Assembly (NCBI GenBank): GCA_045533195.1
Contig: JAZSHI010000039.1
Location: forward strand, 1 to 13,808
Direction of reading: 5' to 3'
Length of the DNA: 13,808 nt
From: SIG607 sp045533195
GTDB lineage: Bacteria > Bacillota > Clostridia > Oscillospirales > Acutalibacteraceae
The notes beneath the pieces were generated by a model, which made no database searches, was not told where the DNA came from, and saw nothing but the letters and a program-made list of their open reading frames with translations. A program made the translations under genes and the position numbers. Positions 1 to 7,058 of this stretch are shown in pieces. Positions within the stretch are counted from its first letter, which is position 1. The number at the start of each line of letters is the position of its first letter.

Positions 1-663
1 ATCCGCACTATCATAAGCTACATATATGGGAATATCGCCGATAATCTTAATGCCGTTTTTGTTTGCATAAGCCTTTAACTGGTACCATTGTTTTTCAAAA
101 AAATACTGTAGTGCCGTAAAAAATTCAATATCGTCCTTATACAGTCTTGTAGCCTCAAGTAATGCTTCTTTATCACGAAGTCGCAAAGTATCAGGCCAAT
201 TATCCCAGCTTTTCCCATCATTGGCGTTTTTAATTGCCATAAACAATGCATAATCATTGAGCCAATCGCTGTTTTTCTCTAAAAATTCAGAGTAATCGTC
301 GGGTAAATTTTCCTTAAAACGCAGAAAAGCCTTTCTTAATACCGCGAAGCGTTTTTGATATAGTAAGGAATAATCTATGGAATTTGGATTTCCCCAGTCA
401 ATATCGCAGTAGTCACTTTCAGTCAGATACCCCTCTTTTTTCAATAAATCGAGGTCAATAAAATACGGGTTACCGGCATAGGCTGAAAACGACTGATAGG
501 GAGAATCTCCATAGCTTGTGGGAGAAAGAGGCAGAATCTGCCAATAAGTCTGCCCTGCCGCTTTCAGAAAATCAACAAATTTGTAAGCCTCAGTACCAAA
601 AGTACCTATTCCGTATTTTGATGGCAAAGAAAAAATCGGCATTAAAATACCGGCGGTTCGCAT
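1..663 (-). CDS. malQ: 4-alpha-glucanotransferase (amylomaltase), N-terminal part
   Basis: The visible 221 residues are the N-terminal part of a GH77 disproportionating enzyme, which transfers maltooligosaccharide units between alpha-1,4-glucans in cytosolic maltodextrin and glycogen metabolism. The family-typical block PLSPTSYGDSPYQSFSAYAG lies at residues 45-64. The hallmark GDIPIYVAYDSAD is at 209-221, exactly where the window ends. The full protein is normally about 500 residues, so over half lies off the left edge, including the catalytic Asp and Glu. The start ATG at 663-661 is preceded by GAAAGGTG about 8 nt upstream, and the conserved GILMPIFSLPSKYGIG begins within a few residues of it, so the start is secure. 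The gene has its own likely promoter and is separated from gapA by the gapA terminator. Confidence 0.95.
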   Translation of the reverse strand, partial: MRTAGILMPIFSLPSKYGIGTFGTEAYKFVDFLKAAGQTYWQILPLSPTSYGDSPYQSFSAYAGNPYFIDLDLLKKEGYLTESDYCDIDWGNPNSIDYSLLYQKRFAVLRKAFLRFKENLPDDYSEFLEKNSDWLNDYALFMAIKNANDGKSWDNWPDTLRLRDKEALLEATRLYKDDIEFFTALQYFFEKQWYQLKAYANKNGIKIIGDIPIYVAYDSAD

Positions 664-694
664 ATAAAAAACACCTTTCAGATATATTACTACT

Positions 695-722
695 ATTATA
701 TACTATTTTTCTGAAAAAACAA
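695..722 (-). promoter_or_regulatory. Putative sigma-A promoter of malQ
   Basis: Read on the minus strand, a consensus TATAAT (700-695) is preceded by TTGTTT (722-717) with a 16-nt spacer. It lies about 32 nt upstream of the malQ start codon. The -10 box is perfect and the -35 box is weak, so this is a likely but unproven promoter. It starts right after the gapA terminator, which fits malQ being a separate transcription unit. Confidence 0.5.
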
Positions 723-735
723 TATCACAATAACA

Positions 736-767
736 AAAAATCGCCCTCCGAATCCGAAGGGCGATTT
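736..767 (-). terminator. Intrinsic terminator of gapA
   Basis: On the minus strand, AAATCGCCCT pairs with AGGGCGATTT across a short loop (stem arms about 767-758 and 747-738), followed by a run of T. It lies 16-47 nt after the gapA stop codon. The stem is perfect over at least 10 bp with five G:C pairs in a row, so the call is strong. Confidence 0.9.
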
Positions 768-782
768 AAAGTTACCGAAAAA

Positions 783-1793
783 TTAGATTTCAGCGAAGTA
801 CTTAATAGTACGAACCATCTGGCTGGTGTAAGAGTTCTCGTTATCGTACCAAGCAACAACCTGTACCTGATAGGTATCGTCGTCAATCTTAGTAACCATT
901 GTCTGAGTAGCATCGAAGAGAGAACCGTAGGTGATACCGATGATGTCAGAAGAAACGAGCTCTTCCTCGGTATAGCCGAAGGAAGCACTTGAAGCAGCCT
1001 TCATAGCAGCATTGATACCTTCAACGGTTACATCCTTGCCCTTAACAACAGCAACGAGGATGGTGGTAGAACCGGTGGGAACCGGAACACGCTGAGCAGA
1101 ACCGATAAGCTTACCGTTAAGCTCAGGAATAACAAGACCGATAGCCTTAGCAGCACCGGTGCTGTTGGGAACGATGTTGCAAGCAGCAGCACGTGCACGA
1201 CGGAGGTCGCCCTTTCTGTGAGGACCGTCAAGAACCATCTGATCGCCTGTCCAAGCGTGAACGGTGGTCATAATACCGCTCTGGATGGGAGCATACTTGT
1301 TAAGAGTATCAGCCATAGGAGCGAGGCAGTTGGTGGTGCAGGAAGCAGCAGAGATGATCTTGTCATCAGCTGTAAGAGTATTTTCGTTTACGCTGTAAAC
1401 GATAGTGGGAAGGTCCTTACCTGCAGGAGCAGAAATTACAACCTTCTTAGCACCGGCATCGATATGAGCCTGGCTCTTTTCTTTAGAGCAGTAGAAACCG
1501 GTACACTCGAGAACTACGTCTACACCAATCTCACCCCAAGGGAGATCAGCAGCGTTCTTTTCAGCGTAGATTTTGATAGTCTTACCGTCAACAGTGATGC
1601 TGTCTTCGCCAGCAACAACAGTATCAGCAAGAGCATATCTACCCTGAGCAGAGTCATACTTGAGAAGATGAGCGAGCATTGCGGGGCTGGTGAGGTCGTT
1701 AATAGCAACAACTTCGTAACCCTCAGCACCAAACATCTGTCTGAAAGCGAGACGACCAATACGGCCAAAACCATTAATAGCAACTTTAACCAT
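783..1793 (-). CDS. gapA: Glyceraldehyde-3-phosphate dehydrogenase, type I
   Basis: This is a complete 336-residue cytosolic GAPDH. It catalyses NAD-dependent oxidation and phosphorylation of glyceraldehyde 3-phosphate to 1,3-bisphosphoglycerate in glycolysis. The Rossmann motif NGFGRIG is at residues 7-13. Asp33 in AINDL indicates preference for NAD over NADP. The catalytic segment SCTTNC has Cys152, and His179 in TTVHAWT is its general-base partner. WYDNE near the C-terminus is also present, and the length is normal for the family. The start ATG has an optimal TAGGAGGT about 7 nt upstream. The gene is monocistronic, with its own promoter and terminator. Codon choice is strongly biased and richer in G+C than its neighbours, as expected for a highly expressed gene. 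This bias also creates long meaningless open frames on the other strand. Confidence 0.98.
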   Translation of the reverse strand: MVKVAINGFGRIGRLAFRQMFGAEGYEVVAINDLTSPAMLAHLLKYDSAQGRYALADTVVAGEDSITVDGKTIKIYAEKNAADLPWGEIGVDVVLECTGFYCSKEKSQAHIDAGAKKVVISAPAGKDLPTIVYSVNENTLTADDKIISAASCTTNCLAPMADTLNKYAPIQSGIMTTVHAWTGDQMVLDGPHRKGDLRRARAAACNIVPNSTGAAKAIGLVIPELNGKLIGSAQRVPVPTGSTTILVAVVKGKDVTVEGINAAMKAASSASFGYTEEELVSSDIIGITYGSLFDATQTMVTKIDDDTYQVQVVAWYDNENSYTSQMVRTIKYFAEI

Positions 1794-1836
1794 GAGAATT
1801 ACCTCCTAAATAATTTGCATATTTTTTGCTTTTAAT

Positions 1837-1865
1837 ATTTTATCCTAAAACTCGGATTTTTTCAA
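1837..1865 (-). promoter_or_regulatory. Sigma-A promoter of gapA
   Basis: On the minus strand, TTGAAA (1865-1860), a 17-nt spacer and TAAAAT (1842-1837) lie about 43 nt upstream of the gapA ATG. Both boxes are one mismatch from consensus, and the spacing is ideal. No repressor-like palindrome was recognised around it. Confidence 0.8.
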
Positions 1866-1962
1866 GAGTTTTTTGTTATTTTTTTATCATTCTGAATATT
1901 TTGGAAAAAAACACAATAATTTCGATATAAATCTCTCACAATTTGTAAATATTGAGTAAGAA

Positions 1963-3534
1963 TTATGATAATTTTTCAATGATTTTTTCGGCACAGAGCA
2001 AACCGTCCACAGCCGCAGACATAATTCCGCCTGCATACCCTGCCCCTTCACCGCAAGGATATAGACCTTTTACGGATAAACTTTCCATAGATTCATCTCT
2101 CAAAATTCTGACAGGCGCCGAGCTTCTCGTCTCAGGTGCAGTAATAATTGCGGAAGATTTAGCAAATCCCTTTAATTTTTTATCTAAAAGCGGCAAACTG
2201 CTTTTTAAAGCATCGACGATAAAATCAGGGAAAATATCATTAAGCTCAGCAAAAACCGTATCAGGCTTTACTGTAGGTAAAATATCGCCGAATTCTGCCT
2301 TTTCATTTCTAAGCAAATGACCTACTGTTGTAACCGGTACTTTTCCCTTTGCAATATCATAAGCCCTTTTCTCGATATTATATTGAAGTTCGCAGCCCGA
2401 GAGAACATCGTCACTTGGAAAATCGCTTGGTAAAACACTTATCAATAATGCACTATTGGCATTAATACCGTCACGTTTGCTGTAACTCATACCGTTAACA
2501 GCTACACATCCTTCTTCACTTGAAGAATTAATAACCTGACCGCCCGGACACATACAAAAGGTAAACACTCCCCTGCCGTCATCCAAATGAACTGCAAGTT
2601 TATATGAAGCAGCATCTAAAGCCGGATGAGAAGCAAAGATGCCGTATAGTGCGCTATTTATATCCTTTTGCAAATGTTCTATTCTGACACCCACAGCAAA
2701 CGGTTTTTGACACATTTTAATATCTGTAGCTTTTAAGTATCTATACACATCTCTTGCTGAATGACCGGTAGCCAGTATTACATTATCAGCAAAAATTTCA
2801 GAAGAATCGGAAAGTTTGACAGAAGTTATTTTGTCATTATAAGAAAAACCTTCAGCCCGACAATTAAAACGAACTTCACCGCCGAGAGAAACAATTTCTT
2901 TTCTGATATTTTTCACAACTTCAATAAGGATATCTGTTCCAATATGTGGCTTTGCCTCATATAAAATCTTTTCGGGAGCGCCAAATTCCACAAAAGTTTC
3001 CAAGACCGTTCTACAGCGAAAATCTTTAATGCCTGTATTAAGCTTTCCATCCGAAAAGGTTCCTGCTCCGCCTTCGCCAAACTGCACATTTGATTCGGTG
3101 TTGAGCTTTCCTCCGCCAAAAAAACTCTCGACAGATTTTTTTCGCGAATCTGCATCTTCACCACGCTCAATAACAATCGGTCTTAAGTTACTTCTGGCTA
3201 GTAAAAGAGCAGCAAACATTCCGGCAGGTCCAAAGCCGATAACAACAGGACGTTTGTCTGTAGTCACACTTCTTTTCCAGCAATAAACGTTTTTAGTAAA
3301 AGCCGATATATTATTATTTTTAGCTATTAGCCGCTTTTCAAGAGAGGTTTCAAGTTCTGCCACAAATGAGCAACAAAATGTTATATTCTCTTTTTTTCTT
3401 GCATCTACCGATTTTTTATACAGAAAAGAATTTTTAACCGATTGAGGTCTTATTTTCAGATAATTAGCCACTAAATCATTCGTTGATGAAAAATCGGTAT
3501 CAAGAGATAAAAAAACATTGTTTATTAGTATCAT
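1963..3534 (-). CDS. FAD-dependent oxidoreductase, COG2509 type
   Basis: This 523-residue protein belongs to the poorly characterised NAD(P)/FAD-dependent 'uncharacterised FAD-dependent dehydrogenase' family. The first ~90 residues form the family's N-terminal extension. A dinucleotide-binding fold follows, with VVIGFGPAGM at 97-106 and the acidic end of the second strand at IERGE. The family-diagnostic glycine-rich stretch QFGEGGAGTFSDGKLNTG is at about 151-168. The C-terminal FAD-binding segment is GLYPCGEGAGYAGGI. The substrate is unknown. The start ATG overlaps the stop of the preceding flavoprotein gene by 4 nt (ATGA), so translation is probably coupled. It is the last gene of the yifB operon. 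I saw no convincing hairpin terminator between its stop and the gapA promoter. Confidence 0.9.
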   Translation of the reverse strand: MILINNVFLSLDTDFSSTNDLVANYLKIRPQSVKNSFLYKKSVDARKKENITFCCSFVAELETSLEKRLIAKNNNISAFTKNVYCWKRSVTTDKRPVVIGFGPAGMFAALLLARSNLRPIVIERGEDADSRKKSVESFFGGGKLNTESNVQFGEGGAGTFSDGKLNTGIKDFRCRTVLETFVEFGAPEKILYEAKPHIGTDILIEVVKNIRKEIVSLGGEVRFNCRAEGFSYNDKITSVKLSDSSEIFADNVILATGHSARDVYRYLKATDIKMCQKPFAVGVRIEHLQKDINSALYGIFASHPALDAASYKLAVHLDDGRGVFTFCMCPGGQVINSSSEEGCVAVNGMSYSKRDGINANSALLISVLPSDFPSDDVLSGCELQYNIEKRAYDIAKGKVPVTTVGHLLRNEKAEFGDILPTVKPDTVFAELNDIFPDFIVDALKSSLPLLDKKLKGFAKSSAIITAPETRSSAPVRILRDESMESLSVKGLYPCGEGAGYAGGIMSAAVDGLLCAEKIIEKLS

Positions 3535-4763
3535 AATTCTTTACCGATTATCCCTTCTGCAACTGCTGCTGCACTTGACCAAGCCCATTGCAGATTATAA
3601 CCTCCACAGTCTCCGTCAATATCCAGAACCTCGCCTGTCGCATATACACCTTTGCAAATCATAGATTCTAACGTTATGTTATCAAAATCCTTAGTGGAAA
3701 TTCCCCCTGCCATTACCTGCGCATTTTCAAATCCATTAGTTCCCGTTACTTTTAAAGTAAAGGAGTGCAATTTTTCAGCTAATAAACGGCAAATCTTGTT
3801 ATTAAAACAAGAAACCTTCTCATTAAGCGCAATATTGCATAATTTAAGTATTGTATGCCCAATCATCTTGGGAAGCAATCCAACAAAAAAAGTCTCTGCA
3901 TTTCTATAGGATAAAACATTAACTCTGGAAACTAACATATCAACTATTTCATCATAGCTTTTCTCGGGGAAAAAGTTAATTCTAACAACTCGTTCTCCTA
4001 CAGTTTTGTTACGAGAAATTTGCAAAACCGGAGGACCTGATATACCGTATTTAGTAAACAAAAGTTCCCCCGTCTCACTGCGATGTTTTTTTCCGTTGAC
4101 GTATGAAGTGACAGTAGCGTTAACCTTTATGCCGTTTAGGGCTTTAATATTATCAAGTTCTGTTTTAAGTTGAACGAGTGACTCAGTAGGTGCTATAACC
4201 TTATGTCCGAGAGCGGATAGAATATTATACCCGTCACCTGTACCACCCACTTTTTTACCACCCGCTGTACTTCCGGTAGCAACAATAACATTTTTGCAAT
4301 TTATCATACCCTTATCGGTAGAAACGGATAAAAATCCATTATTCATTAAAATTGCATTAGCATTAATTTCATTTATAGTTTCTACGCCCAATCGTTCCAT
4401 TTCAAAGCGCAGAGCATCTACAACCGAAGAAGCCTGAAGACTATAAGGGTAAATCTTACCACTTTCACCACAGCAAAAAGGCACACCAATGGATTCAAAA
4501 AAATCTACGGTAAAATCATAGCCATATCTGGTTAGAGCACTATGGCAAAATGATGAATCTTCGCCATGATAGGCATCAAAGTTCAAATTGCAGTTTGTTA
4601 TATTGCATCTTCCGTTTCCGGTTATACTCAACTTTTTACCAACTCTGGCAAGTGACTCTAAAACGACAATTTTTTCATTCTTCAAATTTCTTTTCAGTAA
4701 TATTGATGCGCACATTCCCGAGGCTCCGCCACCGATTATAACAGTATGATAGAAATTACTCAT
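3531..4763 (-). CDS. BaiN/HI0933 (YhiN) family flavoprotein
   Basis: A 410-residue FAD-binding protein. TVIIGGGASGM at residues 7-17 is the FAD dinucleotide motif, TGNGRCNITN at about 48-57 is the family signature, and TGEVLDIDGDCGGYNLQWAW near the C-terminus closes the FAD site. One characterised relative, BaiN, acts in bile-acid dehydroxylation. Most members have no known substrate, so a bile-acid role must not be assumed here. I chose the ATG at 4763 rather than the in-frame upstream one at 4832. The protein beginning MSNFYHTVIIGGG has the FAD motif at the usual distance from the N-terminus, and GGGGTG lies about 7 nt before the ATG. The upstream alternative would extend 77 nt into yifB. 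The gene overlaps the yifB stop by 8 nt and the next gene by 4 nt. Confidence 0.92.
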   Translation of the reverse strand: MSNFYHTVIIGGGASGMCASILLKRNLKNEKIVVLESLARVGKKLSITGNGRCNITNCNLNFDAYHGEDSSFCHSALTRYGYDFTVDFFESIGVPFCCGESGKIYPYSLQASSVVDALRFEMERLGVETINEINANAILMNNGFLSVSTDKGMINCKNVIVATGSTAGGKKVGGTGDGYNILSALGHKVIAPTESLVQLKTELDNIKALNGIKVNATVTSYVNGKKHRSETGELLFTKYGISGPPVLQISRNKTVGERVVRINFFPEKSYDEIVDMLVSRVNVLSYRNAETFFVGLLPKMIGHTILKLCNIALNEKVSCFNNKICRLLAEKLHSFTLKVTGTNGFENAQVMAGGISTKDFDNITLESMICKGVYATGEVLDIDGDCGGYNLQWAWSSAAAVAEGIIGKEL

Positions 4764-6294
4764 CGTTAGCACCCCAGTACTTTCTGTCAAGACTTCTAAA
4801 CTGAATAGCTTGAGCAATGTGTAACATTTCAATTACTTCCTTTTCATCCAAGTCCGCAATTGTACGCGCTACCTTTAAAATTCTATCATATGCACGTGCT
4901 GACATACCGTATTTTTCAAAAAAGCTTTTTAGCAAATCGGATGCATCTTTATCAAGTTTGCAATACTCTTTAAGCATAGCGGGAGTAAGTCTTGCATTAC
5001 AGGTAATTCCGGTACCTTCATATCGCTTTTGTTGTAAAAGACGTGCTTTATTAACCCTCTCCTTAATAACATAAGAGGGTTCTTCTTTATGTTCAGAATT
5101 AAGCGAGTCAAAGTCAACGGGTTGCACTTCAATATGCAGATCCATTCTATCAAGCAACGGGCCTGAAACCTTATTAAGATATTTACGCACAGTTTGTGTA
5201 CTGCAACTGCAACTATGGGTAGGATGGCCGAAATAACCGCAGGGGCAAGGATTCATCGCTGCCACAAGCATAATATTACTTGGATAAGTAAGAGAACCTG
5301 CGACACGGGAAATAGTAACCGTACCATCTTCTAAAGGCTGTCTTAGGCTTTCCATTGTGGTTCTGCCAAATTCGGGCAACTCGTCTAAAAATAAAACACC
5401 GTTATGCGCAAGTGAAATTTCCCCAGGATGAGGAATAGTTCCTCCGCCCGTCAGTCCATTGGTGGATATGGAATGATGCGGAGCTCTAAAGGGACGTTGA
5501 CGAATCAAAGGATGCTTATCATCAAGAATTCCCGCAACAGAATATACTTTAGTAGTTTCAATTGATTCAGCAAAGGTCATATCAGGCAAAATAGTAGGAA
5601 TGCGTTTTGCAATCATACTTTTACCGGAACCGGGAGTACCAATCATTAAAAGATTATGACCGCCCGCAGCAGCAACTTCAACCGCTCTTTTAGCTCTGCT
5701 CTGCCCTCTTACGTCACAAAAATCAATAATTTCATCAATGTCCTCAATTAAAAAATCAGGCTTACGTGTAGGTTCTAACTTTTCAATATCATTTAAATGC
5801 CATAAAAGCTCCTTAAGAGAGGAAATTCCGAAAATATTAATCCCTTCTACCACAGAAGCTTCGGTGGAATTTTCTTTAGGCAAAAAAATCTCATCATAGC
5901 CTTCTTCGTTAGCGGTAATTGCCATTACCAAGGCACCGGTCACAGGACGAATTCTGGCATCAAGAGATAATTCACCTATAAATACTTTTCCGTCTAAATT
6001 CAGTTTTAACTGACCGGAAGCAATAAGTATGGCTAATGTAATCGGTAAATCATAATGTGAACCGCCTTTTTTCAAATCAGCAGGAGCAAGATTTATGGTA
6101 ATATGAGCGTTAGGAAACTTAAATCCGCAATTTTTAATTGCAGAACGTACTCTGTCCCTCGCTTCTTTAACCGAAGCATCGGGAAGACCAACAACATCAA
6201 AAGCAGGAAGCCCTCGGGATACATCGGCTTCTACATCTACTGCATATGAGTTTAAACCAAAAAGACCTATACTGCTGACTTTAGCAAACATCAT
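4756..6294 (-). CDS. YifB/ComM-type Mg-chelatase-like AAA+ ATPase
   Basis: A 512-residue AAA+ protein of the YifB family. Its Proteobacterial relative ComM is a helicase that promotes branch migration during natural transformation; the role in Clostridia is unproven. The N-terminal ChlI-like domain covers about residues 20-140, including the family motif LPAFDVVGLPDASVKEARDR. The Mg-chelatase AAA domain covers about 190-395. It has Walker A GTPGSGKS at 219-226, Walker B VLFLDELPEF at 300-309, and the cysteine-rich NPCPCGYFGHPTHSCSCS at 348-365. A C-terminal lid domain with the SARAYDRILKVARTIADL segment completes it. The length is normal. The gene starts with two adjacent ATG codons; GGCGGTGA is better spaced (7 nt) from the second, at 6291. 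It is the first gene of a three-gene operon. Confidence 0.95.
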   Translation of the reverse strand: MMFAKVSSIGLFGLNSYAVDVEADVSRGLPAFDVVGLPDASVKEARDRVRSAIKNCGFKFPNAHITINLAPADLKKGGSHYDLPITLAILIASGQLKLNLDGKVFIGELSLDARIRPVTGALVMAITANEEGYDEIFLPKENSTEASVVEGINIFGISSLKELLWHLNDIEKLEPTRKPDFLIEDIDEIIDFCDVRGQSRAKRAVEVAAAGGHNLLMIGTPGSGKSMIAKRIPTILPDMTFAESIETTKVYSVAGILDDKHPLIRQRPFRAPHHSISTNGLTGGGTIPHPGEISLAHNGVLFLDELPEFGRTTMESLRQPLEDGTVTISRVAGSLTYPSNIMLVAAMNPCPCGYFGHPTHSCSCSTQTVRKYLNKVSGPLLDRMDLHIEVQPVDFDSLNSEHKEEPSYVIKERVNKARLLQQKRYEGTGITCNARLTPAMLKEYCKLDKDASDLLKSFFEKYGMSARAYDRILKVARTIADLDEKEVIEMLHIAQAIQFRSLDRKYWGANDE

Positions 6295-6320
6295 TTCACC
6301 GCCAAATAATTAATACTGTT

Positions 6321-6349
6321 ATTATACAACATTATTTAAAAAACTACAA
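6321..6349 (-). promoter_or_regulatory. Sigma-A promoter of the yifB operon
   Basis: On the minus strand, TTGTAG (6349-6344), a 17-nt spacer and a perfect TATAAT (6326-6321) lie 26 nt before the first ATG of the yifB-like gene. It is back-to-back with the plus-strand tRNA promoter, with only 23 nt between their -35 boxes. Confidence 0.7.
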
Positions 6350-6372
6350 TATATAAATTATTAGATATTCAC

Positions 6373-6401
6373 TTGACAAAACAGCGTTTACAAACTATAA
6401 T
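6373..6401 (+). promoter_or_regulatory. Full-consensus sigma-A promoter for the tRNA-Ser region
   Basis: Perfect TTGACA (6373-6378), a 17-nt spacer and perfect TATAAT (6396-6401) are present. The expected transcription start (about 6408) is some 27 nt before the tRNA-Ser 5' half. Such unregulated, maximal promoters are typical of stable-RNA genes. Confidence 0.85.
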
Positions 6402-6434
6402 AAATCTTGCATTTATTTTGTGCAAACTATATAC

Positions 6435-6473
6435 GGAGAGTTGTCCGAGTGGTCGAAGGTGCAGCACTCGAAA
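6435..6473 (+). pseudogene. tRNA-Ser 5' half, cut off after the anticodon loop
   Basis: The sequence has the acceptor 5' strand GGAGAGT, then TG and the D arm TCCGAGTGGTCGAAGG. The 5' strand of the anticodon stem CAGCA and the loop CTCGAAA (anticodon CGA) follow. This is a typical class II tRNA-Ser up to the end of the anticodon loop. The next bases, CATAGTCGGG, cannot pair with the anticodon stem. No TGCTG, no long variable arm, no TTCGAAT loop and no ACTCTCC acceptor strand follow in the next 140 nt or elsewhere in the window. The gene is therefore broken, even though a perfect promoter sits just upstream. The intact tRNA downstream has the same CGA anticodon but a different acceptor stem, so this is not a simple duplicate. 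Confidence 0.75.
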
Positions 6474-6617
6474 CATAGTCGGGTCTGTCACGCACTACTC
6501 TTTGAAACTCCGCTGTTTATCGGCGTTTACGCCACGTGCATTTGCACTTTCGAAAAACCGCATCTCGCAGTTTTCTCGCAATTTGGTAATAAGGCTAAAG
6601 CCTTTACAATTTCATAT
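6474..6617 (+). other. Non-coding spacer between tRNA-Ser half and intact tRNA-Ser
   Basis: This stretch replaces the missing 3' half of the first tRNA. I see no protein-like coding in it. It holds three small palindromes: GGCGTTTACGCC, GTGCATTTGCAC and AAGGCTAAAGCCTT. No convincing promoter was seen directly before the intact tRNA, so the latter is probably transcribed from the promoter at 6373-6401 through this spacer. Confidence 0.5.
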
Positions 6618-6706
6618 GGAGACGTATCGAAGTGGTCATAACGGGGCTGACTCGAAATCAGTTAGGGAGCAATCCCCCGCGAGTTCGAATCTCGCCGTCT
6701 CCGCCA
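6618..6706 (+). tRNA. tRNA-Ser(CGA)
   Basis: A complete 89-nt class II serine tRNA with encoded CCA. The acceptor strands GGAGACG and CGTCTCC pair fully, followed by discriminator G and CCA (6704-6706). The anticodon stem GCTGA/TCAGT (with one G:T pair) carries the loop CTCGAAA, giving anticodon CGA at 6653-6655, which reads UCG. A long variable arm (GGGAGCAATCCC) is present, as is characteristic of tRNA-Ser. The T arm is GCGAG-TTCGAAT-CTCGC. A strong terminator follows directly. Confidence 0.96.
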
Positions 6707-6711
6707 AAAAA

Positions 6712-6748
6712 AATGAATCATACCTTTGGTGTGGTTCATTATTTTTTT
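6712..6748 (+). terminator. Intrinsic terminator of tRNA-Ser
   Basis: AATGAATCATACC pairs with GGTGTGGTTCATT over 13 bp, including three G:T pairs, around a TTT loop. It is followed by ATTTTTTT. It begins 6 nt after the tRNA CCA end. Confidence 0.9.
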
Positions 6749-6904
6749 GTGGTGGTGTGAAATGGAACGTAGTTCGTCAAAGCAGTTCAAAATGTGCGAT
6801 AGCATTTTGAAACTGTGAAGTCGGGAGCACGAAGGTTTTGCCGTAACCGCTCGGAGCGGTCGGCATAAACCGAGAGCGCACCGTATCTCCTTATGCCGCC
6901 AAGG
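6749..6904 (+). other. Structured non-coding region rich in inverted repeats
   Basis: This stretch has no credible protein gene. It shows a 12-bp stem with one bulge (6783-6794 with 6803-6815), the hairpin ACCGCT-CGG-AGCGGT (6846-6860), and an 8-bp inverted repeat CGGCATAA (6861-6868) with TTATGCCG (6891-6898). The last pair is followed by CCA, so GGCATAA ... TTATGCC-G-CCA has the layout of a tRNA acceptor stem with only 22 nt inside. It lies between two terminators, and no promoter of its own was recognised. It may be a structured RNA, a collapsed tRNA or the end of a mobile element; the sequence alone does not decide. Confidence 0.4.
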
Positions 6905-6945
6905 ACTCCTTGAAGGTTTTATCCTTCAAGGAGTTTTCTCTTTTT
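6905..6945 (+). terminator. Strong intrinsic terminator (12-bp perfect stem)
   Basis: ACTCCTTGAAGG (6905-6916) pairs perfectly with CCTTCAAGGAGT (6923-6934) around TTTTAT, followed by TTTTCTCTTTTT. The T-tract is only on the plus-strand side, so it terminates rightward transcription. It begins 3 nt after the tRNA-like GCCGCCA end at 6895-6901. Its T-tract runs into the stop codon of the minus-strand recombinase remnant. Confidence 0.85.
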
Positions 6946-7058
6946 ATCCCAAGGCAGTTCCTATCGCCATTGCACTTGCTTTTTTACTTTCACCGTCAAT
7001 GTGACTGTAAATGTTAGCGGTCGTTCCCATATCGCTATGACCCGCCAGTCCTGAATCA
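6944..7058 (-). pseudogene. Tyrosine recombinase (phage/ICE integrase), C-terminal remnant
   Basis: The last ~38 codons read SGLAGHSDMGTTANIYSHID and then a short alanine-rich tail, ending at the stop 6946-6944. GHS followed about ten residues later by the tyrosine in NIYSHI is the C-terminal end of the catalytic domain of tyrosine recombinases. The catalytic Arg-Lys-His-x-x-Arg region and all N-terminal domains are absent. The frame stays open to the right, but beyond about 7058 it is only the antisense of the amidohydrolase fragment. The gene has therefore lost its 5' part. Its position beside a broken tRNA suggests it belonged to an element integrated here. Confidence 0.8.

Noticed and set aside
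783..1835. Long open frames on the plus strand and a third frame opposite gapA (for example 1218-1835)
   Set aside because: They are antisense to a strongly codon-biased gapA, lack ribosome sites and show no recognisable protein features.
1866..1962. A terminator for the yifB operon before the gapA promoter
   Set aside because: The region is A+T-rich with T runs, but I found no stem longer than a few A:T pairs. ATTGTG occurs as a direct repeat, not an inverted one.
4764..4832. N-terminal extension of the BaiN-like flavoprotein from the ATG at 4832
   Set aside because: It would overlap the yifB gene by 77 nt and add 23 residues before a FAD motif that normally sits near the N-terminus. The ATG at 4763 has a ribosome site.
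6474..6617. An intron interrupting the first tRNA-Ser
   Set aside because: No 3' half of that tRNA (anticodon stem TGCTG, T arm, ACTCTCC) is found downstream, and the 144 nt lack group I or II intron core motifs that I can recognise.
6373..6810. Plus-strand open frames across the tRNA-Ser region, giving peptides such as GELSEWSKVQHSKHS
   Set aside because: These are translations of tRNA sequence, a well-known type of false protein, and they run through the tRNA-Ser half and the intact tRNA.
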